From NCBI GenBank assembly GCA_003577275.1, contig QEVO01000009.1, positions 1 through 64,000 of the forward strand: a DNA stretch of 64,000 bases, in the 5' to 3' direction. Positions 14,264 through 23,538 of the stretch are shown here, one piece after another. How positions within the stretch are numbered: position 1 is the stretch's first letter; each line of letters starts with the position of its first letter. The notes below the pieces were generated by a model that was not told the DNA's origin, did no database searches, and was given only the letters and a program-made list of their open reading frames with translations. Both the position numbers and the translations under genes were made by a program. This DNA comes from Pseudomonadota bacterium (GTDB lineage Bacteria > Pseudomonadota > Alphaproteobacteria > Sphingomonadales > Govanellaceae).

Positions 14264-15181
14264 ATGACCACCTCATCCCGCAAAAAAGCAACGTCTGCCA
14301 CCGCTCACGAAACCGGCTACGGCAAGCCGCCAGCCAATCACCGCTTCCAGAAAGGGCGCTCCGGCAACCCCAAGGGGAGGCCCAAGAAACAGCGGTCTAC
14401 TCCAAAGCCCTTGAAGCTGGCGGATGGTCCTTCCAACAGCCAATTTGAGCAGGAGATTTATCGGCTCCTGCAGCTGCACGAAAACGGCAAACCCGTCGAA
14501 CTCCCTGCCTCGCAAGCCCTTTTGCGCAGCATGGTCGCCACGGCGCTGAAGGGCAATCGCTTGGCCCAGAAACAGCTTTATGAACTCCTTAAAGCAGAGG
14601 AGCAGAAAGCCTTTGAGCAAACCATTAAACAGTACTCCCATTATGCCGACCTCAAGGCAAAGCATGAGGCCATTATCGCTAAAGCCAGGGCCCAAGGCTT
14701 ACCGGAACCCGAGCTTTATCCTCATCCTGATGACATCCTCCTGGATCCCACCACGGCCAAGGTCAAGATCATCGGCCCACGAAACCCCGATCAAGTACCC
14801 ATCTTCAAGAACGGCCTTATCGTCTGGGAATACTTTCTCACGCTGTCGGCTTACTTGTTTGTCACCAACGACAAGCTAGAGATTGAGATCGGCGGCATAA
14901 AGGGCTGCGCCGCTTACGCCATGACAGTCCTTGTGCAACTATTCCTGCCGCCCCGAATGAGGGTAGACCAAAAAGCTGAGGAGGCGCTTCACTACGACCT
15001 CCTGCACATGACCAAGAAAGAACTCAGCGCCCGCATGCGCGCGCTCATCAATAAGCTGTCTCACGCTCCCACTATCAGTGCCCAAATGAATGCCCACGAC
15101 AATGCCGTTAGCCTCCTTGGGCAATTTGGCGATGGGATGATGGAGGCTGTCGAAATGTACGAAAAACAGAAAAAGAAGTGA
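14264..15181 (+). CDS. DUF5681 domain protein
   Basis: 305 aa. The N-terminal DUF5681 signature is clear (GYGKPPANHRFQKGRSGNPKGRPKK within residues 17-43). A Lys/Glu-rich helical middle and an alpha-helical C-terminal part follow, and I do not recognise either. DUF5681 proteins recur next to ParB-methyltransferase genes in alphaproteobacterial prophages and integrative islands, often upstream of terminase-like genes. Here the same neighbour is present but no phage packaging gene follows, so this appears to be an island remnant. The gene is free of stops and the frame is intact. Function unknown. Confidence 0.75.
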   Translation: MTTSSRKKATSATAHETGYGKPPANHRFQKGRSGNPKGRPKKQRSTPKPLKLADGPSNSQFEQEIYRLLQLHENGKPVELPASQALLRSMVATALKGNRLAQKQLYELLKAEEQKAFEQTIKQYSHYADLKAKHEAIIAKARAQGLPEPELYPHPDDILLDPTTAKVKIIGPRNPDQVPIFKNGLIVWEYFLTLSAYLFVTNDKLEIEIGGIKGCAAYAMTVLVQLFLPPRMRVDQKAEEALHYDLLHMTKKELSARMRALINKLSHAPTISAQMNAHDNAVSLLGQFGDGMMEAVEMYEKQKKK

Positions 15182-15479
15182 GCCTTCACGTTATAAGGCG
15201 GGATAAATATAACTTCAATCTTGACCGTTACATCATGATCAAGAATAAGCTGCTTCACTAGTTGGATAAAATCCCTGATGAATTTGACATGCTTCTTGCT
15301 GCTTATCTATCTCCCATCAAGACCTGCGAACAACAGAAAGATACCTCTCACCCCTCTTTAACGTCATGGACGAGACAGCGGATAAGGCGATAAAAATAAA
15401 AAAGAAAGCTCATAGGAAATACGCGGAGCCGTGATAGATCTGCTAACAGTGAAGAAAAGCTGCTTTGTTGTACCTCTGA
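15182..15479. other. Gene-free junction
   Basis: A lower-GC spacer between the DUF5681 gene and the convergent end of the peptide locus. I see no gene, RNA or clear terminator. Confidence 0.5.
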
Positions 15480-16127
15480 CTATGTCAGCATCCATTGAGC
15501 AACAGAACTTAAGGACAGCGGGTCTATTTGATATAATTTGTTTTTGTGCGATATCTCCAAGCCGAACCAATGATCAAGAGGCGACCGGTAACCGGCCTCG
15601 ATTGCAATATAATTGATGTCTGTTTCTTGAAGGTAAGGCGGCAGCCACGCCAAAGCATCCAGCGGCCAATCCTTGCCATGGCTTGGCTGCCAAATTACAT
15701 GTGATGGGGGATCTCGCCAGGAATCGACGATGCCTATTTCCAGAAATTCTGGACATCGTGAAAACGGCTGATGATCGGACCGGGATATCACTTTAATCCA
15801 CGACCGCACACTCTCAAAGGTAACTGCGGCGCCCTCGCCACAAAGCTCCAGGGCGCTGAGCACAAAATCAGCTGGCGCGTCGAGAGAACACGCAGGCGAC
15901 CACCGCACCCCAAAGAAACACCTGCGCTTGTCGGCCAGGCGGAAGAAAAACTCAACCGCGGGCTCAGTCATATCCATTATTGCCGGCATGAACTCGATCG
16001 GGAAATTCGCGCCTATAGGAAAATCCATACGGATCGCCCGCTCCCATGCCTTCTTTTGCGCAAACTGAAGGCGAAAGAGAAGCGGGGCATTATTACCCTG
16101 GCCAATGCCAATCTCATCGAAATTCAT
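15480..16127 (-). CDS. Unknown protein coupled to an S12 hydrolase gene
   Basis: 215 aa, not recognised. Its start codon overlaps the stop of the upstream serine hydrolase gene as ATGA, which strongly supports a real, co-translated gene. No signal peptide or transmembrane segment is evident. The sequence is rich in Trp, Phe and Pro (FFFRLADKRRCFFGVRWSP; SRDPPSHVIWQPS-like stretches), and several Cys are scattered. It is the last gene of the second AraC-motif transcription unit (small secreted protein, S12 hydrolase, this gene). A role in handling the hydrolase product is possible from position only. Confidence 0.6.
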   Translation of the reverse strand: MNFDEIGIGQGNNAPLLFRLQFAQKKAWERAIRMDFPIGANFPIEFMPAIMDMTEPAVEFFFRLADKRRCFFGVRWSPACSLDAPADFVLSALELCGEGAAVTFESVRSWIKVISRSDHQPFSRCPEFLEIGIVDSWRDPPSHVIWQPSHGKDWPLDALAWLPPYLQETDINYIAIEAGYRSPLDHWFGLEISHKNKLYQIDPLSLSSVAQWMLT

Positions 16128-17293
16128 CGCCCGGTTTCCGCCACCCCCCAGGTCAGTGCAACAGTCATGATGTCCAGCATGGCGCGGACGGTCCCGCTAT
16201 AGACTTCAGATGACATCTTATCCCCGACAAGATTTAAAAGGATCGTCGCCCGAATGCCTGATTGAGGCTCTATAAGAGAAACGCTGAAATATCCATTGAT
16301 ACTGCCGCCATGCCCCCAAACCTGTAATCCACCGGCAACCTGACCCGCCAGGCCAAGGCCATAGCGGTTCATGGCGCCTGGCTCATTGATGGCCAACGTT
16401 TCTGTCATCAGATCGGCAAGCGTCAGGCCGGTTGGATTTGTTGGGTCGCCTAGCGCCCGCAGCCATATCATCAGATCTTCCGCATTGGAAATCATATCCC
16501 CGGCCGCAGAAGCCCAGGAAAGATCCGGGGGATTATGGGTTGCTTGCGCGCATTCGCACAACTTATTCCATTCGTATCCTCTAGCCATTTGATCATGAGG
16601 CCATTTTTCCTGACCGCCAATATAAGTCGCCGTCATGCCGAGCGGCGCGAGAATGTGTTGCCGGATAAAACTGGCGCGCGATATGCCGCTGGCGCGCTCG
16701 ATCACCTGCCCTAGAATCGAGTATCCTGAATTATTGTAGGAATAGCGCTCCCCTGGCTTGAATTCCTGCCCAACGATGCGGGAGATCATCAATAGATTGG
16801 CAAAATCCATCGTAATGCGCGGCATTAGATGCGGTGGCGCTAACAGGCTGGAGCCGTCGCCAATGCCACTTTGGTGAAGCAAAAGATGGCGTATGGTGAT
16901 ATGCGCGCCCTCTCTAAACTCGGGTATGTAAGTGGAAACCGACTGATCAAGGTCCAATTTTCCCGCCTGAGCGAGCTTTATTATAGCTGCCGCAGTAAAC
17001 ATCTTGGTCTGGCTGCCGACCAGAAATGTCCGCTCCGCGTCCATAGGAATTTTCCGCTCAAGGTCCGCATGCCCATAGGCAATAGTTGTAGGCTTCAGGG
17101 CATCGCCTTCCAGCTTGAGGACAGCCCCCAACACCCCAAAACGGTCAAGATCAGCAACGGCGGTTTCAAGCTGCGATACCGCACGTGACGGCAGCTCTGT
17201 TAAATTTTTGACTCCAGCGTCAGCGCTCTTTGCAAAAATCAGCAATCCAACCGCGATAAAAACAAATCGAATAGAGCCCCATTTATGCATCAT
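16124..17293 (-). CDS. Secreted serine hydrolase, beta-lactamase/S12 family
   Basis: 389 aa with a signal peptide ending near AKSADA. The penicillin-recognising active-site motifs are SQTK (Ser94-x-x-Lys97), YNN in the YSYNNSGYSILG segment, and HGG in WGHGGSINGY. S12 proteins include D-Ala-D-Ala carboxypeptidases, D-aminopeptidases and esterases, so a periplasmic peptidase or amidase acting on D-residues is plausible; antibiotic resistance is not implied. The gene lies 26 nt after the small secreted-protein gene and overlaps the following unknown gene by 4 nt. The 24-residue hydrophobic leader indicates export without a C-terminal membrane tail, unlike two of its relatives in the locus. Confidence 0.88.
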   Translation of the reverse strand: MMHKWGSIRFVFIAVGLLIFAKSADAGVKNLTELPSRAVSQLETAVADLDRFGVLGAVLKLEGDALKPTTIAYGHADLERKIPMDAERTFLVGSQTKMFTAAAIIKLAQAGKLDLDQSVSTYIPEFREGAHITIRHLLLHQSGIGDGSSLLAPPHLMPRITMDFANLLMISRIVGQEFKPGERYSYNNSGYSILGQVIERASGISRASFIRQHILAPLGMTATYIGGQEKWPHDQMARGYEWNKLCECAQATHNPPDLSWASAAGDMISNAEDLMIWLRALGDPTNPTGLTLADLMTETLAINEPGAMNRYGLGLAGQVAGGLQVWGHGGSINGYFSVSLIEPQSGIRATILLNLVGDKMSSEVYSGTVRAMLDIMTVALTWGVAETGR

Positions 17294-17319
17294 TACCCAT
17301 GTCTCCCGGTAGTCGTCCC

Positions 17320-17709
17320 CTATTGATCTTCCTTTTTTATCCCGTGCTGTCTGGAACAGACCAGATACATCTGGGTGATATCATCCAGCACCTCGCGGGA
17401 GAGACCTGAATTGACGTAAACGGCGTCAAAATCAGCCACAGTCGCTTCGGCGGAAAGGGATAAAATATTCTTTTTCACAGCTTCAGGAGTCTTATCAACA
17501 GAATAATCATAAAGGCACGCACAGGCTTTACCGGCGCTTTCCGGCGTGATTTTCATCTCCTGTTCGGCGCCACTGGTGCAAAATCCCATGAATCTATCGT
17601 AAAACCCGTCAACGCTGCCTGAAAGGGCCGCAGAAATAGCCGTGAAATTAAAGAGCGCCGCGCTGAGCCCAATAGGAACCCACCTTCGTGATAATCCAGA
17701 AAGTATCAT
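17320..17709 (-). CDS. Small secreted Cys-containing protein
   Basis: 129 aa with a hydrophobic N-terminal leader (WVPIGLSAALFNFTAISAALS), so probably exported. The mature part has four Cys (FCTSG, ACACLYDY, YLVCSRQ) that could form two disulfides, and is otherwise acidic and helical. I do not recognise a family. It is the first gene of a transcription unit whose upstream region repeats the AraC-type element of the main receptor operon. It may be a periplasmic partner of the S12 hydrolase encoded 26 nt downstream. Confidence 0.65.
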   Translation of the reverse strand: MILSGLSRRWVPIGLSAALFNFTAISAALSGSVDGFYDRFMGFCTSGAEQEMKITPESAGKACACLYDYSVDKTPEAVKKNILSLSAEATVADFDAVYVNSGLSREVLDDITQMYLVCSRQHGIKKEDQ

Positions 17710-17751
17710 TATTTCTCACCCCATGTTATGAAATATATTTTCTCAAGCTCG

Positions 17752-17817
17752 ATACTAGCGCAAAAATTTGCCTTGGCGCTTTGAGGGTTGGTAAAACAAT
17801 TTTGAGAAAACGACTTT
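17752..17817 (-). promoter_or_regulatory. AraC-type operator and promoter, copy 2
   Basis: On the minus strand AAAGTCGTTTTCTCAAAA (17817-17800) is followed after 9 bp by CAACCCTCAAA. The -10-like TAGTAT (17757-17752) begins 42 bp after the 18-mer. The CTCAAA half-sites recur at 21 bp. The same layout precedes the receptor operon at 36543-36608, with 17/18 identity in the core. No good -35 box is present, as expected for an activator-dependent promoter. It serves the small secreted protein gene. Confidence 0.7.
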
Positions 17818-17818
17818 T

Positions 17819-19489
17819 TTATGAGGCCTGTCGCACCTTGGGAACCGCCATGATCAACTGCCGGGTATAAGGATGCCGCGGAGACCCCAAAACCTGGCCG
17901 GCCCTGCCTGCCTCCACAACCTCGCCCGACCGCATGACAATCACTTCGTCCGCCATATGCCGAATAACAGAAACGTCGTGACTGATAAAAAGATAGGACA
18001 GGCCTAATTCATCTTGCAATCGCAGCAATAGGTTCAAGATTTGCGCCTGGATGGAAACATCAAGGGCGGAGGTGGGTTCATCAAGAATGAGAAGTCTTGG
18101 TTCCGTGGACAGGGCGCGACCCAGGGAAATGCGCTGGCGCTGGCCGCCCGAGAATGCATGGGGGTAGCGGTCAAGCCCATATTTCGACAAACCCACCTGA
18201 TCAGCCAAGACAGCCGCACGCTGGCGGCGTTCCAACTCGGAAATCCTGCCCAAAGCCAATAAAGGTTCCGTCAGTATCTCCCACACTCGCATTCTGGGGT
18301 TAAGCGACGATCGTGGATCCTGAAACACCATTTGCAATCCCTGGCGCAATTGCTTGGATAGCGTTGGACCCGGCCCGCTGATTTGATGACCGCAAAACTT
18401 AACCGCTCCGCTGGTCGGCCGGATAAGTCCGACGATGGTGCGGGCAAGCGTGGATTTACCACAGCCGCTTTCTCCGATCACCCCCAAGGTTGTTCCTGGG
18501 CGCAGGGAAAGGCTTACCCCTTTCAAGATGGGAATCGTATCTGATGTCCGCGTACTAAACATGCTCTTACGCTTGGCTTCGACATGCAGGTCGCTGACCT
18601 CGAGAAGAGAAGATGCGCCGCTTCTTGATTCTTCTCGCTGGTGATAGATCGGCGATATTTGACTGATGCCATTAATGGGCAATGGTTGCCGTGGCGGTGA
18701 AAATTCCGGCAAAGCGGCCAGAAGCGCCTTGGTATAGCTGGATTGAGGCCTTAAAAGCACGGATTCTGTAGATCCTGCCTCCATTATTTTGCCGTCTTTT
18801 ATGACATAAAGGCGGGCGCACAGCTCCGATACCACGCCAAGATCATGGGAAATGAACAATACCGCGGTATTATGACGCCGGGCCATTTCCTTCAATAAGC
18901 TCAAAATCTGCGCCTGCACCGTTACGTCCAAGGCGGTGGTTGGTTCATCCGCAATCAGCAGCTTTGGATGGCACGCAAAAGCAAGAGCAATGAGCACACG
19001 CTGCCGCATGCCGCCGCTAAGTTCGAAAGGATAAGCCTGCAATACCCGCTCAACATCGCGGATATGCATATCGGCAAGCAAACTTGCAGCAAGGGAGTGG
19101 GCTTCATTCCGCCGTATCTTCCGGTGGTGCGTGCGGATCACATCAATCATCAACTCGCCCACGCGCCAGATGGGATTGAGTGCGGTCATCGGCTCTTGAA
19201 AAACCATCGCCATATCGGCGCCTCTCATGCGCCGAAAATCTTCTTCCGCCATCGAAATAACATCTTGACCAAGAACAGCAATGCGACCGGATATTCTCGC
19301 CTCACCATCAACATCCAGCAGACCCATGACGGCAAGAGATGTTATGGACTTGCCGCTGCCGGATTCGCCAACCAAGCCTACAATCTCGCCGGGCATAACC
19401 TCAAGCGTAATGCCTGAAAGAACCGGGGTGCATTTACCGCTATGTTGCAAGTGCAGCGTTAGATCCTTGATCGAAAGAACTGGCCGCAT
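17819..19489 (-). CDS. Oligopeptide ABC transporter, fused ATPase (DppD-DppF type)
   Basis: About 556 aa containing two complete ATPase domains in one chain. The first has Walker A GESGSGKS, signature LSGGMRQR and Walker [13 protein letters not shown]. The second has [16 protein letters not shown] and [12 protein letters not shown]. Separate DppD and DppF subunits are the common arrangement; the fused form occurs in many proteobacteria. It would energise the permease pair encoded just upstream for import of di- or oligopeptides. The ATG at 19489 is chosen because it lies 6 nt after the DppC stop codon and starts the standard [12 protein letters not shown]; longer upstream frames run into dppC. 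Confidence 0.92.
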   Translation of the reverse strand: MRPVLSIKDLTLHLQHSGKCTPVLSGITLEVMPGEIVGLVGESGSGKSITSLAVMGLLDVDGEARISGRIAVLGQDVISMAEEDFRRMRGADMAMVFQEPMTALNPIWRVGELMIDVIRTHHRKIRRNEAHSLAASLLADMHIRDVERVLQAYPFELSGGMRQRVLIALAFACHPKLLIADEPTTALDVTVQAQILSLLKEMARRHNTAVLFISHDLGVVSELCARLYVIKDGKIMEAGSTESVLLRPQSSYTKALLAALPEFSPPRQPLPINGISQISPIYHQREESRSGASSLLEVSDLHVEAKRKSMFSTRTSDTIPILKGVSLSLRPGTTLGVIGESGCGKSTLARTIVGLIRPTSGAVKFCGHQISGPGPTLSKQLRQGLQMVFQDPRSSLNPRMRVWEILTEPLLALGRISELERRQRAAVLADQVGLSKYGLDRYPHAFSGGQRQRISLGRALSTEPRLLILDEPTSALDVSIQAQILNLLLRLQDELGLSYLFISHDVSVIRHMADEVIVMRSGEVVEAGRAGQVLGSPRHPYTRQLIMAVPKVRQAS

Positions 19490-19494
19490 GGTTA

Positions 19495-20373
19495 TTACCG
19501 CCCTTCTGAATGGCGGGGGTCTAGAAAGTCCCGCAGCCCATCTCCCAGAAGATTGAACCCAATGGCGGTCAACACAATCGCGCCGCCGGCAAAGACGACG
19601 CACCACCAATGATCAAGAAAATAGTTTCTTCCCGTTCCTACCAGCGCGCCCCACTCCGGCTCAGGCGGCTGAGCGCCAAGGCCGAGAAAGCTCAAGGCGG
19701 CAGCCACCAGAATAACATTGCCAAGATCCACTGATGACTGAATGATGACCGGCTGCACGCTATTCGGCGCCACGTGCTTGCGCAGTATATGCCAACGGGA
19801 TAAGCCAGACAGCCGCGCCGCATCAACATAGGCGTTGCCTTTGACCGATCGCGCCTGGCCGCGCGCCAGTCTGATGTAGGATGGCACCAGAACCACGACC
19901 AGGGCGATAAGAGCGTTCTCCAGACTAGGCCCCAGGGCGGCGCTCAATGCCATTGCCATTACAAGGCCAGGAATGGACAGCATAATATCGACAATCCTCA
20001 TAATGACACTCTCGATGAGCCCGCCTTCAAACCCGGCAAAGCAACCAATCATGGCGCCAATCACCCCGGCGATGAGCACAACCGTGAACGAGACTCCAAG
20101 GGACAGTCGACTGCCGTAGATCACCCGTGAAAATACGTCACGCCCGACTTCATCTGTGCCAAACCAGTGCGCCGCGCTTGGCGGCAGCAGCCGACCTCGA
20201 ATATCGATGACCAAAGGATCGTACGGCGCGATAACGGGGGCAAAAATTGCCACGATCGCCATTATCAGAACGATAGCGACGCCCGCCGCGGTCAGCGGAT
20301 TTGACATCAGCGGCCCTATCCGCGAAACAAGACCCCGACCATGGGAAATGGCGCTGTTGGCAGAATTTGTCAT
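19495..20373 (-). CDS. Oligopeptide ABC transporter permease (DppC type)
   Basis: 292 aa. The cytoplasmic N-terminus is followed by a first helix ([19 protein letters not shown]) and the typical DppC segment [34 protein letters not shown]. The inner-membrane permease loop ([19 protein letters not shown]) contacts the ATPase. The C-terminus ([13 protein letters not shown]) is the classic ending of the family. The start overlaps the stop of the DppB gene as ATGA. It forms the inner-membrane channel with DppB. Confidence 0.93.
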   Translation of the reverse strand: [292 protein letters not shown]

Positions 20374-21389
20374 GACAATCGCCTCTCCTGTGCCGGATCG
20401 AGACGTAGATAGACCAAATCAACGGCAAAATTGGCCAACACATAAATTACCGCCGCTATGACCGTAAATCCCATGATGGCGGGGAAATCGAGCGCCGCGG
20501 CTGCGTCCAGAATGTAACTGCCCATGCCGGGCCACATAAAAATGGCCTCTATCACCACAGCGCCTGTCAGGAGATTGGCCAACGACAGTCCAAGAGCGGT
20601 CACGAAGGGAACAAGGGCATTCGGCAGCGCGTGCTTTACGATAATCCGCCAATGTCCGACACCGGCGGCGCGCACCGTGCGTATGTAGTCCTCGCGCAGC
20701 GTTTCCAGCATGGAGGCGCGGATAAGGCGGACAAACCCTCCCATCAGAAGAAACGCCAGAGATAAAGACGGCAATGCCAAATGCAGTGAAACGTCAAGAA
20801 AGAGCGAAAAATTTCCGACAATAATCGAATCGATAAGATAAAATCCAGTTACCGGAGGAAATCCAAAATGCTCCACCGCCATCCGGCCTCCGGCCGGCAG
20901 CCAGCCAAGCACGCCATAGAAAAAAAACACCAACATCAGTCCAAGCCAGAATGAAGGCGTGGAAATGCCGATCAAGGAAAATATCCGCGCCACATGATCG
21001 GGCCAGCGGCCATTATAGACGGCCGCGATAACGCCAAGCGGCACGCCAATGATCACCGCCAGCAGCAGCGCCATTATTGCCAGTTCAACTGTCGCGGGAA
21101 GATGACGTAATAAGTCGCCAAGAACCGGCTGACCAGTTTGAATAGAAACGCCGAGGTCGCCTGAAAGCAGACCCCTTAAATAAATCAAATATTGGCTCCA
21201 AATTGGCCGGTTGAGGCCGAGTTCTTCACGTATGGCGGCAACTGCCTCCTCCGAGGCGAAGTCCCCGGCAATCATTCGCGCAACATCGGTGGGAATGAGA
21301 TGCGAGATCGCAAAAGTAATTGCGCTTACGCCAAGAAGAACCAGGCACAGCCCAATTATTCGCTCCGCAACCAATCTGACGTGCCGCAA
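20370..21389 (-). CDS. Oligopeptide ABC transporter permease (DppB type), TTG start
   Basis: About 339 aa with six transmembrane segments and DppB hallmarks: the start region RHVRLVAERIIGLCLVLLGV, ISHLIPTDVARMIAGD, and GLNRPIWSQYLIYLRGLLSGDLG. Its permease loop includes AAGVGHWRIIVKHALPNAL. The best start is the TTG at 21389, because GGAGGG sits 5 nt upstream and the resulting length equals the family norm. Starts further upstream would overlap the DUF819 gene by more than 100 nt. It pairs with the DppC gene that overlaps its stop. Confidence 0.9.
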   Translation of the reverse strand: MRHVRLVAERIIGLCLVLLGVSAITFAISHLIPTDVARMIAGDFASEEAVAAIREELGLNRPIWSQYLIYLRGLLSGDLGVSIQTGQPVLGDLLRHLPATVELAIMALLLAVIIGVPLGVIAAVYNGRWPDHVARIFSLIGISTPSFWLGLMLVFFFYGVLGWLPAGGRMAVEHFGFPPVTGFYLIDSIIVGNFSLFLDVSLHLALPSLSLAFLLMGGFVRLIRASMLETLREDYIRTVRAAGVGHWRIIVKHALPNALVPFVTALGLSLANLLTGAVVIEAIFMWPGMGSYILDAAAALDFPAIMGFTVIAAVIYVLANFAVDLVYLRLDPAQERRLS

Positions 21390-21409
21390 TGCTGCCCTCC
21401 GTGTATCAA

Positions 21410-22540
21410 TTATAGCAGCCGAGCCAGGCCCAGGCCTATGAAATTCGCAATGGCATAGCCCAACGTACCACATAAAACGCCCGGCGTTATCAGCGTGCGC
21501 CAGCCCTGAGCGCCCGCCAACGCCGCCGCCGTGGCCGGTCCCAGCGCGCAAGCGTTGGAGGCGATGATCGTCTCCGCCAATGGCACTTTAAGCAGGCGAC
21601 CAAAAGAAATCATAATTACGAAGTGGACCAATAACAGGATCAATAAAAACATCAGCAACACCGGCGCAAGCTCCAGAAGCAGCATAAGATTGCCCTGGGC
21701 ACCGGTTGCCGCGAAAAAGAAATACATCAATATCATGCCGAACTCCAAGCCCCCGGACAGACTACCGACGTGACGCGGCACTATGGTTGCAGCCAACACC
21801 GAAAAGGCGGTAATGGCAACAATGGTAAAATCGGGTTCCCCCAAAACCCCCATTATGCCTTCCGATAGCGCAAAAATACAAAGACTTAAGGCAATCGCCA
21901 TGGTCAGGTGAACCACGTCAAATTTTACAGGGCCTTTATGCGCCTCTCCCGCACCATCACCGTTATACTTCGTGCTCGACCCGAATGCGTTCTTAAGAAA
22001 CGGAAGGCCCGGAAGCACTGCTAAAAATAACAGATACAAGGTTCCCGCCACGCTATCCGCCGCTACCGCCGCCGCCAGGACATCCTCAGCATCAAAATGG
22101 AGGGCGGAGGCTACAGCGGCAAAATTCATTGAACCGCCAATATAGGATGCAGCAAACATACCGGCCAGCGTCGAGCCGGCGTCTCCCATGGGCAGCAGCT
22201 TAAAGCCAATAATGGCGCCTAATACCGTACCAACAGCCCCAGCAAAGAAAACCATCAGCATAGGGCCAGACTCACGCAGGATCCGTCGTAAATCCGCTTG
22301 CAACAAGAGTAGAGGAACTGCGAATGGAATAAAATAGGACCAGGTTATATCGTAAACTGAAGATTCCTGCGGAATAATATTCAGGTTCGAGAGTACAAAT
22401 GATATTGCCACCACCAGCGCCACGCCAGATACACGCTGTCCCCACCAGCGCGTTTCCGCCCAGAAGCCAAAAACCGTCAGGACGGCAAGGATCGCCCATA
22501 GAACCATAGTGCTGTCGGGGCTAACAAGCGTGGGCGTCAT
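21410..22540 (-). CDS. DUF819 family membrane protein
   Basis: About 376 aa and strongly hydrophobic, with roughly ten transmembrane segments (for example LWAILAVLTVFGFWAETRWWG, FAGAVGTVLGAIIGFKLLPMG, AASYIGGSMNFAAVASAL). It matches the DUF819 (YjcL-type) family, whose transport function is unproven. The ATG at 22540 comes 4 nt after the epimerase stop codon. DUF819 genes are often found beside dipeptide epimerases, which suggests transport of an amino acid or peptide released in the pathway. The C-terminus lies 20 nt before the DppB start. Confidence 0.82.
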   Translation of the reverse strand: MTPTLVSPDSTMVLWAILAVLTVFGFWAETRWWGQRVSGVALVVAISFVLSNLNIIPQESSVYDITWSYFIPFAVPLLLLQADLRRILRESGPMLMVFFAGAVGTVLGAIIGFKLLPMGDAGSTLAGMFAASYIGGSMNFAAVASALHFDAEDVLAAAVAADSVAGTLYLLFLAVLPGLPFLKNAFGSSTKYNGDGAGEAHKGPVKFDVVHLTMAIALSLCIFALSEGIMGVLGEPDFTIVAITAFSVLAATIVPRHVGSLSGGLEFGMILMYFFFAATGAQGNLMLLLELAPVLLMFLLILLLVHFVIMISFGRLLKVPLAETIIASNACALGPATAAALAGAQGWRTLITPGVLCGTLGYAIANFIGLGLARLL

Positions 22541-22544
22541 ACCG

Positions 22545-23525
22545 TTAACCCCACAATTCGCCACTGGCCGGATGGATGATGCCGCCGTCGTAACGCAAAG
22601 CGTGTTCACGATCTTCCGATTGCAATAGCGGCGCGTCGAGATCCACGACCTCGCAATAGCTTGCCACGATCAGTCCCGGCGCCATGGCAAGCGAGGTTCC
22701 ACCCATGCATCCGACCATCAAACGCAATCCTGCCGCCTGCGCGCGCCAAACCAGCTCTAAGGCCTCGGTAAGGCCGCCCGTCTTATCAAGCTTGATATTG
22801 GCGAATTGATATCGTTTGGAAACTTGCTCCACATCAGCCGCCACATGGCAGGACTCATCCGCGCAAAGGGGAACGGGGGACTCATAGCCTTCCAGCTCTT
22901 CATCATGCTCGGCGGGCAGCGGTTGCTCGATCAGTGTGACGCCAAGACGCATCAATTCCGGCGCGTATGTTCGCAACTTTCCCATGGTCCAGGCTTCATT
23001 GGCGTCCACGATAACACGGACGTCAGGCGCGGCGGCCCGCACCGCTTCCACGCGCGCAATATCATCATCATCCCCGAGCTTCAGCTTAAGCAGTCCACGG
23101 CACGCCTCCTGCCGCGCAATTTCGGCCATTTCTTCTGGACTTTCTAGACTGAGCGTATAGGCGGTTTGAATGGGGCGCGGTTCGGAAATTCCAGCGGTTT
23201 TCCAAGCAGGCACGCCGCTTTTCTTAGCCTCGAAATCCCAATATGCGCAATCAAGCGCATTCCGCGCCGCCCCTGCGGGCAATAATTCCTGTATTTCCTT
23301 GCGGCTGACGCCGCCGGCAACGGCATAGCAGATGGATTTCAATTGCGCAAGAACCGAGGCCATTGACTCGCCATAATGGTCAGTTGGGCTGCATTCGCCA
23401 AAGCCTCGATATACGCCATCACTGAGTTCAACTACGATTACCTCGGATACATCCATTATTCCACGCGAGATGCGGAAGGCTTTTTTCTTTTTCCAGCTCT
23501 CTTCTGTAATCTTCATGCTCAACAT
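22545..23525 (-). CDS. Dipeptide epimerase, enolase superfamily
   Basis: About 326 aa, MR/MLE-type enolase superfamily. Catalytic features are the KxK motif (LLKLKLGDDD), metal ligands in VIVDANEAW, EQPLP and CADESC, and the opposite-face Lys in NIKLDKTGG. It resembles L-Ala-D/L-Glu-type and other dipeptide epimerases, which invert one residue of a dipeptide. The ATG at 23525 is preceded by AGGAG at 8 nt. It lies 13 nt after the S12 hydrolase gene, within a peptide-transport operon. It could convert imported D-residue dipeptides to L-forms, or murein-derived dipeptides specifically; the exact specificity cannot be read from sequence. Confidence 0.87.
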   Translation of the reverse strand: MLSMKITEESWKKKKAFRISRGIMDVSEVIVVELSDGVYRGFGECSPTDHYGESMASVLAQLKSICYAVAGGVSRKEIQELLPAGAARNALDCAYWDFEAKKSGVPAWKTAGISEPRPIQTAYTLSLESPEEMAEIARQEACRGLLKLKLGDDDDIARVEAVRAAAPDVRVIVDANEAWTMGKLRTYAPELMRLGVTLIEQPLPAEHDEELEGYESPVPLCADESCHVAADVEQVSKRYQFANIKLDKTGGLTEALELVWRAQAAGLRLMVGCMGGTSLAMAPGLIVASYCEVVDLDAPLLQSEDREHALRYDGGIIHPASGELWG

Positions 23526-23538
23526 TGCATCGGCTCCT

